Source: Zygnema cylindricum
Taxonomy: Eukaryota; Streptophyta; Zygnematophyceae; Zygnematales; Zygnemataceae
DNA length: 14,067 nucleotides
Direction of reading: 5' to 3'
NCBI GenBank assembly: GCA_037447655.1
Contig: JBBHKE010001350.1
Coordinates: 1 to 14,067 of the forward strand
A model generated the notes under the pieces. The model made no database searches and was not told where the DNA came from. It worked only from the letters and a program-made list of their open reading frames with translations. Positions 8,473-14,067 of this stretch are shown one piece after another. The translations under genes were made by a program, and so were the position numbers. Within the stretch, counting starts at the first letter, position 1. Each line of letters starts with the position of its first letter.

Positions 8473-8670
8473 TATATATCTGTCTATATATATATATATA
8501 TATATATCTGTCTGTATATATATATAGATATATATCTGTCTATATATATATATATATATGCCAACTGCCTTATAGTGTTAATTATAAATATATATATATA
8601 TATGTATTATAATATATATAATATAAATGCCAATATGTTCTGCCTCGTGTGCATTAACAGTAGGCATTAA

Positions 8671-8724
<54 letters not shown>

Positions 8725-8863
8725 AATTATAAATAATTATACTACACATTTTTCATATATATTCACCGCCTCTCTCGAGGCTAATTCAGTGACTGGCATA
8801 TACATATAAATAAATAAATATATATATATAAATATAGAAATTATTGTCAAGATATTAATTGAA

Positions 8864-8883
8864 CAGACGGTAATTATGTGTGT

Positions 8884-8920
<37 letters not shown>

Positions 8921-8970
8921 TATATATATATATATATATATATATAATGTATGTCTACAATTACTGTCTG
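8864..8970. repeat. Inverted repeat flanking a (TA)n tract
   Basis: CAGACGGTAATT at 8864-8875 and AATTACTGTCTG at 8959-8970 are reverse complements with one mismatch (a G-T pair in RNA). They bracket two long TA runs that can themselves fold, so the unit can form an extended hairpin or cruciform. Confidence 0.75.
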
Positions 8971-9130
8971 CGTGTGTGTACCTGCTACATTATATAGGCA
9001 CCGCAGTGACTTAAGTAAGAGGGCACAAATGGCATATATATGCTATATACATAAATCAATATATATATGTATGTATAGTATATCTTATATATATATATAT
9101 ATATATATACCTTTATATATATATATATAG

Positions 9131-9353
9131 TATCCATTTTCTCTCTTCTCTCTCTCCTCATCTCACTCTCTTTCTTATATATATATATATATACATATCA
9201 TCATATATATATATATATATGTATATATTATATATATTAACTATATATATACATATGTATACATATATATATATGTATATATATATACATACACACATAT
9301 ATATAGTACCCATGTATATTTTTTCTGTCTCTCTCCTCTCCCCCTCCCTCTCC

Positions 9354-9399
<46 letters not shown>

Positions 9400-9405
9400 T
9401 TAAAT
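9131..9405. repeat. Two (TA)n-(CT)n composite modules
   Basis: A module of TA repeats, then AGTAYCCAT, then T-rich and CT-rich sequence occurs twice: the CT part of the first is about 9138-9176, and the CT part of the second is about 9324-9400, with TA-rich DNA (9177-9306) between. The second contains a nearly uninterrupted CT run (about 9362-9400), a homopurine-homopyrimidine mirror tract. Confidence 0.9.
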
Positions 9406-9473
9406 AACCCTTAATCTTCATCGATATATCCCAATACTATGAAAATCTGACACAAGCCTTCCCAATCTGTCAC

Positions 9474-9505
9474 GAATCCCCCCTTGTTCGAATTCCCCCT
9501 TGTTC
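9474..9505. repeat. 16-bp tandem doublet
   Basis: GAATCCCCCCTTGTTC (9474-9489) is followed by GAATTCCCCCTTGTTC (9490-9505), one base different. It lies just before the pyrimidine tract that precedes the putative splice acceptor of the Myb-like gene. Confidence 0.9.
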
Positions 9506-9574
9506 TTATCTCTGTTTTTTTGCGTCATTTTTCTATGTCTTTGTTGCATGTTTATCACTCAATGCGCAGATAGC

Positions 9575-10684
9575 ATGTCGGAGAACGTCATCCGGGATAC
9601 ATGCGTTCCGAATGCAAAGAACGTGGAAGAGTTTTTATTTCGTAGTCCACAAGGTCTACGTACAAATCCACCTTCTATGACTTCTACTCCTGTGGTTGCT
9701 TCCCAAAGCTCGCCACCAAAAAGTTTAACGAGCCCTGCAAGCCGGAATCGACTATTCGCTTCACAATCTCCGCCTCCGCATAATGTAACGAGTCCCACAA
9801 AATGTGGAGGTGTTAAGGTAAAATTACAAAACCCTCGGAATAGAAGCGAAAAGTGGGACATGTTCGAAATGGAGAGTCTAAACGAGGCGAAGATGCAAGA
9901 GTTTATGCTAAGTCCAGATATTAGTAAGAAAGCAAAATTCGGAAACAGGGAGGAAAAATGGGAGGAAATCGCAAAAGCCATAAAAGGCGTGGGTGTCAAT
10001 AGGACGTGGAGCAACTGCGAGAAAAAATGGAACAACCTTACAAATGATTACAAAAAGATAAGAGATTACGGGGGTAAGAGTGGTGCCCAATCATATTTTG
10101 GAATGCAACAAAGTGAAAGAACAAATAATGGGCTCCCAGGCAGTTTTCCAAAAACATTGTTTGACAAAATGGATTTATGGTTACCAATGAGAGATGCCGT
10201 GAACCCGAAGGTGACCTGGGACACTGGTGATGAAGCACCAAAGTTGGGTAGGCCTTTAGGGGAGGAAGACGATTTAGTGATTCTGGAAAGAAACCCGAAT
10301 AGACGAAGTACTACTGGAGGTCAATCCAATGGGAGCACAGGATTTCCAAAAAATTGCGGGATTGAAAATGACCAAGGTGACAATAACAACAAGAACGAGA
10401 AGAAAGATAACAAGAATGAAGAAAAGGATATCGGGCCACAGTCTCCTACCGAAAGTGATAAGTTCACAACCACCCGGAAGCGCAAACGCGACGGTCGTCA
10501 GGTTCAAGAAGAGGGCACTTCACATTTAGTGAAAGAGCTTGGAGAAATGTTGAAAGAAACAAACAAAGACCAAAATAGATTACATCGAGAGCTTCTCGGA
10601 TCGGTCGAAAATACACTTGACCGAATTGTAAATCAAGTGATGTTATCCATTAGTGCAACCACGGAAAAAATACTCAAAAATTAA
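9575..10684 (+). CDS. Myb/SANT-like (trihelix) DNA-binding protein, PIF/Harbinger ORF1-like
   Basis: Complete frame of 369 residues from ATG 9575 to TAA. The same frame is open upstream to a TTG at 9500 with another ATG at 9548, but a strong splice-acceptor-like CAG ends at 9569, so 9575 is preferred. Residues 20-76 are Ser/Pro-rich with a 20-residue repeat (ASQSSPPKSLTSP, ASQSPPPHNVTSP). Residues about 91-165 form a Myb/SANT-like trihelix domain with Trp 94, 129 and 152; the core reads EEKWEEIAKAIKGVGV then NCEKKWNNLTNDYKKIRDY. An Asn/Lys/Glu-rich linker (265-286), a basic nuclear-signal-like cluster (RKRKRDGR, 301-308) and a C-terminal amphipathic coiled-coil-like helix (315-368) follow. 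In PIF/Harbinger elements such a protein binds DNA and assists the transposase encoded nearby; here that gene converges on it. A host trihelix transcription factor is the alternative. Confidence 0.85.
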   Translation: MSENVIRDTCVPNAKNVEEFLFRSPQGLRTNPPSMTSTPVVASQSSPPKSLTSPASRNRLFASQSPPPHNVTSPTKCGGVKVKLQNPRNRSEKWDMFEMESLNEAKMQEFMLSPDISKKAKFGNREEKWEEIAKAIKGVGVNRTWSNCEKKWNNLTNDYKKIRDYGGKSGAQSYFGMQQSERTNNGLPGSFPKTLFDKMDLWLPMRDAVNPKVTWDTGDEAPKLGRPLGEEDDLVILERNPNRRSTTGGQSNGSTGFPKNCGIENDQGDNNNKNEKKDNKNEEKDIGPQSPTESDKFTTTRKRKRDGRQVQEEGTSHLVKELGEMLKETNKDQNRLHRELLGSVENTLDRIVNQVMLSISATTEKILKN

Positions 10685-11027
10685 TTCTGAAGAATTTTTA
10701 TAGTTCGAAAAGCTAGTTAATGGCTTAGAATGCTAACAACATGGTAAGGTGTTAGATTTGTTATATGGTATCATCAAAATCAATTCCGACTAGTTTATGA
10801 AGAAAAAAAAGACATAATATAATGTTATTGAGATTTTTTTATTTTTATTATTTTGTGGTTGGGAGAAGAGTAAACTTTTTTTGAAAAAATGTTAGTGGAT
10901 GCTTCTTTTTTTCAGACTTTTGTATCTTTGGAAAACTCAAAGCTATAGTTGAAGAATTATGTAATATTTTAAAATATCAAACTGAAATTTTATATATTTT
11001 CCCAAATTTCTCTCGTCGCTTGTTAAC
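10685..11027. other. 3' flank of the Myb-like gene
   Basis: AT-rich sequence with T-runs (10836-10855 and 10876-10884) and no gene. No canonical AATAAA was seen near the stop; plant polyadenylation does not require one. It is presumably 3' UTR or downstream DNA leading into the pyrimidine array. Confidence 0.4.
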
Positions 11028-11686
11028 CTCTGTGTCTCTCTATCTTTGACATTAGCTCTATCTCTGACATTAGCTCTATCTCTCTTTATGTCTGTTCGTG
11101 TTTTTCTCTGTCTCTTCGTGTTTTTCTCTGTCTCTGTATCCTGTCTTTCCTATCTCTATCCTATCTCTTTGTAAGTGTCTCTCCTGTATCCTGTCTCTCC
11201 CGTCTCTCTCCTGCTTTTTTGTAAGTCTCTCTTGTCTCTCTCCCGTCTCTGTGTGAGTATGAATCTGTCTTTTATCTTGTCTTTGTCTCTTTCTCTGGCT
11301 TTTTCTGTTATCTTGTCTGTCTCTGTGAGTGTGAGTCTATGTTTGTGTCTATCTTTGTCTCTGTCTTTGTGACTGTCTGTGGCTGTCGCTGTCTCTTGCT
11401 GACTCTGTCTCTGTATATGTGAATGTGTCTCTATCTTGTATACTGTTGTGTATATTGCCTCCTGTTGTACTAATTGTCTCCCTGTGTGTCTTTGTGTTCT
11501 GTATATTGTCTCCAATTGTACTAAATGTGTCTCTGTCTGTCTGTGTGTTCTGTATATTGTCTCCTGTTGTACTAAATGTCTCTCTGTCTGTCTCTGTCTT
11601 TTTATATTGTGTGTGTCTTTGTCTATCTCTGTCTTTGTATCTTGTTGTGTATCTTTGTCGTTGTATTTTGTTTGTCGTTGTCTCCG
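11028..11686 (+). repeat. Pyrimidine/GT-rich simple-sequence array (left arm)
   Basis: About 660 bases built from TCTCTGTC, TCTTTGTC and related words on the plus strand. Higher-order units are visible: an 18-bp unit (GACATTAGCTCTATCTCT, from 11048 and 11066), a 20-bp unit (starting TTTTTCTCTG, 11101 and 11121) and a 51-bp unit in three copies (11450-11500, 11501-11551, 11552-11602; each has GTATATTG then TCC...TTGTACTAA). Open frames in it are only Leu/Ser/Val/Cys repeats or their antisense. The reverse complement of the same vocabulary makes up 12311-12738. Confidence 0.92.
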
Positions 11687-12310
11687 TACATTATAGTTAA
11701 TGGAACAATACATTTGTGTTTTATACAGAGGATGGGAAGCCTGTAATTGAAAACTGAAACTTGAAACTGGGAACAACTTTAGCTGAAATTTGTAACTGGT
11801 AACACATAGAATCAAAGGATGTGGGGTATCCTCAACTAGTACTCACCAAGACAATATGACAGAAAGACAATATGTTATGTTTCATGAATGTAATGAAACA
11901 TACGTAATTTTTCTATAAACAAAGATGTTAATAAGTTTAATAAATTTAATAAACTTATAAATATGTATAAAAATGAAAACACGGAAATACATGATATGAA
12001 TCTTAATATTTCTACAGTTTTTGGCTAAATTTGTTAGGTTGTTTGCTTTACATTTTATACATGATTCAGAGAAAGAAACCAACCAATATTGTCGTTTAAC
12101 TATATTATATATTATCGAGATAAAATACTTGATTTGTATAATAAAGTAAATACATTTAGTGTTTGATTTAGTATATAGGTTGTTACTTAAATAAAATTTA
12201 TGTATTAGTATGTTTTTACGTTGGAATATTAATATTAATATTAATTAACATTAAGCATTTTTTGTTCCTTAAGATGAAATACAATTTGAGAATGAAATAT
12301 GTTAATGTAG
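11687..12310. other. AT-rich spacer between the two arrays
   Basis: No gene is visible. It contains a clean stem-loop (11876-11902), a run of (TTAATA)n-like sequence (about 12226-12247), a degenerate palindromic AT stretch (about 11933-11956) and loose GAAACT-type repeats near 11746-11770. It would be the loop if the flanking arrays paired. Confidence 0.6.
11876..11902. repeat. Perfect 10-bp stem-loop
   Basis: TATGTTTCAT (11876-11885) and ATGAAACATA (11893-11902) are exact reverse complements around a seven-base loop. There is no T-run on either side that would make it a terminator, and this is eukaryotic DNA. It is noted as structure only. Confidence 0.85.
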
Positions 12311-12738
12311 GCACACAGATAGATAGACAAAGAGACAAAGAGACAAAAAGACATTAGACAGAGAGAAAAATACACACAGACAAAGAGACACACAAAACAA
12401 AAGACATAACAAGACGGATACAGACAGATACAAAGACAGAGATACAAAGACAGAGAGACATAGCATATTAAAGAGACGAAAACAGAGAGGCAAAGACAGT
12501 AAAAAGATAGACAGAGATAGAAAGACAGACAAGACACAAGACGAAGGGAGTCAACGAGACCAGTGAGACGACGAAACAGAGACAAAGAGACATGGACAGA
12601 AAAACAATACAAATAGATAAGTGACAAAGAGACAAAACACAATGACATAGTGATAAAGACAAAGACAGCGAGACATTAAGCCAAAAAACAAAGAGATAGA
12701 GGCAATGACAAAGCAGCGACAGCGAGCAATAGAGGAGG
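12311..12738 (-). repeat. Purine/CA-rich simple-sequence array (right arm, inverted relative to the left)
   Basis: About 430 bases of GACAAAGAGACA and GACAGAGA words on the plus strand; on the minus strand it reads TGTCTCTTTGTC and TCTCTGTC, the same vocabulary as the left array. It lies 270 bases downstream of the transposase stop codon when read in that gene's direction. Long frames across it (for example 12241-12854 on the minus strand) are low-complexity Leu/Cys/Ser/Val strings and are not genes. Confidence 0.9.
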
Positions 12739-13007
12739 ATTGTAACGAGGGCGGGACATAGCCATGGCCACAAAATACAAATAAGAATAGAAACACTAAT
12801 AAATTGCATGTCAATTGTAAGAAAACTTAAAACAAAACTGTTTTGATATGCCATTCAACTGGAATTAGAATGTAATAGATCACACTAAACACCTGTAGTA
12901 TAAAATCTTTTGCTAAACCCATAATCGATAATATTGTACAAAAAAGTGTAATATAAAGATAAAAATTGACTAACTATTGTCACCGTACATGCAACAAATC
13001 AAAACCG
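12739..13007. other. 3' flank of the transposase gene
   Basis: AT-rich, no gene. It is presumably the 3' UTR or downstream sequence of the minus-strand transposase. No canonical polyadenylation hexamer was identified close to the stop. Confidence 0.4.
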
Positions 13008-14067
13008 CTACTCATCAAAGTCCATGTCATCGCTAGTATCTTCGGTAGGGCTATGATCAAGCGCCTGCTCAACGTCATCAACTTCAATATCCAAATCCAT
13101 CATTTCGGCGTCCGGGATGTATACACCTTCATCGTTATGCTCCCTCGTCAATGTCCTTGTCACAAAGTCACATAAAACATCCCTTATTTTCATACCTTGG
13201 ATTCTGTTGGATCTAGGTCCATTCATTCTTCTTTCTACTTCTCCACTTTGTTGTACCCGTTGTTCTCGTTGATTTTGAGCCCTTTCAATTCGAGCTGCTC
13301 TTTCTCGAATGCCACTTTCATTCTTTGTTTGCTCGTTCCCAAACTCAACCTCCCAATCGATGTCTGTTTCATTTCGTGCAATAGAGATATTATGCAAAAT
13401 ACAAGCAGCCAAAATGAATGTCACCAACGATTCTTTTTGAGGATGCAATATCTTTAAAAGAAATCTCCATTGACATTTCAACTTCCCAAATGCTCTCTCC
13501 ACCACCATCCTAAGTGACGCATGCTGAAAATTAAACTTTTTTTGAAATGAAGTTAGTCGTGTACCAGGGTACGGCACTATCAGATTGGGGTGTAACGCGT
13601 AGCCGGCATCCCCTACAAGGTATGGAAAAACGTTAGTACTTCCCCATTGGAAAACACTACCGCTTGCATGCATTTTTTCTTTGAAATTTTCCCCCAATTT
13701 TGATCTTCTAAAAACCCGTGAATCATGAATCGATCCCGGTGATCCCAAATTTAGGTCTATAAACCTCATTCGGTGGTCTACAACAGCCTGCACTACCGTT
13801 GAATAATTTTTTTTAGCATCGAAATAGTCTATCGGTAACATGTCTTTCCCAAGTGTTATTGCAATGTGTGTGCAGTCAATAGCACCAACACAGTTCGGCA
13901 ACCCTCTTTTTTCCCCAAAAAAATCCTTTGTGTCTTGCAATTCTTCCTCCGTCGGCCATCGAATCCAATGTCGTAACTTTTCAACAATCGCTTCCATGAC
14001 CTTCCGGAAAACTTCACACACCGTTGAGATTCCGACACCAAACTCTTCAGAAGTACGTATCAATCCT
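13008..14067 (-). CDS. PIF/Harbinger (HARBI1/ALP1-like) DDE transposase, N-terminus beyond the window
   Basis: The frame is open from the window edge to TAG at 13010-13008, with at least 352 sense codons; the TTG at 14063 is not a start, because upstream codons stay open. Counting from that codon, the DDE_Tnp_4 signature is complete: GLPNCVGAIDCTHIAI (Asp63), then FIDLNLGSPGSIHDSRVF (Asp114, the conserved HDSRVF box), LVGDAGYAL (Asp152), RMVVERAFGKLKCQWR (Glu189, 36 residues after Asp152) and AACILHN (about 219-225). Such enzymes cut and join element ends, usually duplicating a three-base target. The start shown (RTSEEFGVGISTVCEVFRKV) is the tail of the N-terminal helix-turn-helix region, so perhaps 100 residues are missing. 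Residues 310-351 form an acidic tail. No internal stop or frameshift is present. The alternative is a domesticated host HARBI1/ALP1-type gene. Confidence 0.95.
   Translation of the reverse strand, partial: GLIRTSEEFGVGISTVCEVFRKVMEAIVEKLRHWIRWPTEEELQDTKDFFGEKRGLPNCVGAIDCTHIAITLGKDMLPIDYFDAKKNYSTVVQAVVDHRMRFIDLNLGSPGSIHDSRVFRRSKLGENFKEKMHASGSVFQWGSTNVFPYLVGDAGYALHPNLIVPYPGTRLTSFQKKFNFQHASLRMVVERAFGKLKCQWRFLLKILHPQKESLVTFILAACILHNISIARNETDIDWEVEFGNEQTKNESGIRERAARIERAQNQREQRVQQSGEVERRMNGPRSNRIQGMKIRDVLCDFVTRTLTREHNDEGVYIPDAEMMDLDIEVDDVEQALDHSPTEDTSDDMDFDE

Larger units (their letters stand above)
8160..9130. repeat. (TA)n-dominated microsatellite block with hairpin islands
   Basis: Long TA runs include 8441-8470, 8673-8722 (25 AT units), 8887-8917, 8919-8946 and about 9087-9109. 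They alternate with short GC-containing islands and TCTGTC interruptions (8478-8540). Several islands share words such as TGCCAAC-GCC, CACCGC, CAGTGACT and GGCATATA, which suggests that the block grew by repeated local duplication. No gene is supported here; all apparent reading frames are Tyr/Ile repeats from the microsatellite. Confidence 0.95.
8028..9569 (+). other. Candidate 5' leader intron upstream of the Myb-like gene
   Basis: The left edge (AAG|GTATTT at 8028) and right edge (long T/C-rich tract, then CAATGCGCAG at 9560-9569) are good plant-style splice signals. The 3' signal sits five bases before ATG 9575. An intron of 1,542 bp would remove the whole microsatellite block and would join a leader exon to the coding exon. 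This is inference; the microsatellite block could equally be intergenic, with transcription starting near 9500. Confidence 0.3.

Noticed and set aside
8188-9421. Several open frames across the TA/CT block (Tyr/Ile or Arg/Glu repeats)
   Set aside because: They are translations of dinucleotide repeats with no protein-like composition, and they occur on both strands.
9500-9574. Signal-peptide-like N-terminus (FLSLFFCVIFLCLCC) for the Myb-like protein
   Set aside because: The hydrophobic residues come from translating a polypyrimidine tract ahead of a splice-acceptor-like CAG. The frame's first codon at 9500 is TTG, and a nuclear DNA-binding protein would not need it.
9559-10507. Minus-strand frames opposite the Myb-like gene
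   Set aside because: They are antisense shadows of a well-supported gene, with no motif of their own.
11156-11815. 219-residue minus-strand frame and overlapping plus-strand frames in the left array
   Set aside because: Low-complexity repeats of Thr/Gln/Asp/Lys or Leu/Ser/Val/Cys follow directly from the simple-sequence array.
12241-12854. Minus-strand Leu/Cys/Ser-rich frames resembling membrane proteins
   Set aside because: They are products of the GACAGAGA array read in reverse; three overlapping frames look alike, which is expected from a repeat and not from a gene.
1-14067. CRISPR array, tRNA or rRNA genes, bacterial defence system
   Set aside because: No regularly spaced repeats with unique spacers, no tRNA-like cloverleaf or rRNA was recognised, and the content is eukaryotic.

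Overview
This looks like a stretch of nuclear repeat-rich DNA from a land plant. The evidence is a decayed Ty1/copia polyprotein, a decayed LTR-retrotransposon gag, and an intact PIF/Harbinger-type gene pair of plant ALP1/HARBI1-like character, set among long (TA)n and (CT)n microsatellites, with spliceosomal-style signals and no bacterial operon structure. The style of the transposase and its Myb/SANT partner could suit a non-seed plant, but the sequence does not settle the species.

Layout. 1-983: unassigned, AT-rich, full of stops. 984-1195: a 106-bp unit present twice, each copy holding two 30-bp sub-repeats. 1496 to about 4790 (+): a dead Ty1/copia element in the order gag, protease, GAG-pre-integrase, integrase, reverse transcriptase. 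It is broken by many stops and frameshifts, cut off just before the RT YVDD box, and has no recognisable LTR. About 4976-6180 (-): a dead gag gene with two CCHC zinc knuckles, facing the copia remnant, broken by frameshifts and by an exact 65-bp tandem duplication. 6181-7005: its upstream region, made of diverged direct repeats and a 41-bp doublet. 7006-8027: a less AT-rich, promoter-like stretch with three CACGTG boxes and a W-box hairpin. 8160-9405: (TA)n/(CT)n microsatellite terrain with hairpin-forming islands.

9575-10684 (+) is an intact Myb/SANT-like (trihelix) protein gene. 13008 to the window edge (-) is an intact but edge-truncated DDE transposase gene of the PIF/Harbinger family (DDE_Tnp_4). 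The two genes converge. Between them lie two simple-sequence arrays of opposite polarity (about 11028-11686 pyrimidine-rich on +, about 12311-12738 purine-rich on +), so each gene runs into a UCUCUGUC-like tract downstream of its stop. The ends of the element are not visible.

How the genes may work together: in PIF/Harbinger transposons the Myb-like ORF1 protein binds element ends and helps bring the transposase to DNA, while the DDE protein cuts and joins. The two open frames here sit among dead retroelements, which suggests either a young or active element or a gene pair kept by the host. The sequence alone cannot decide between these.
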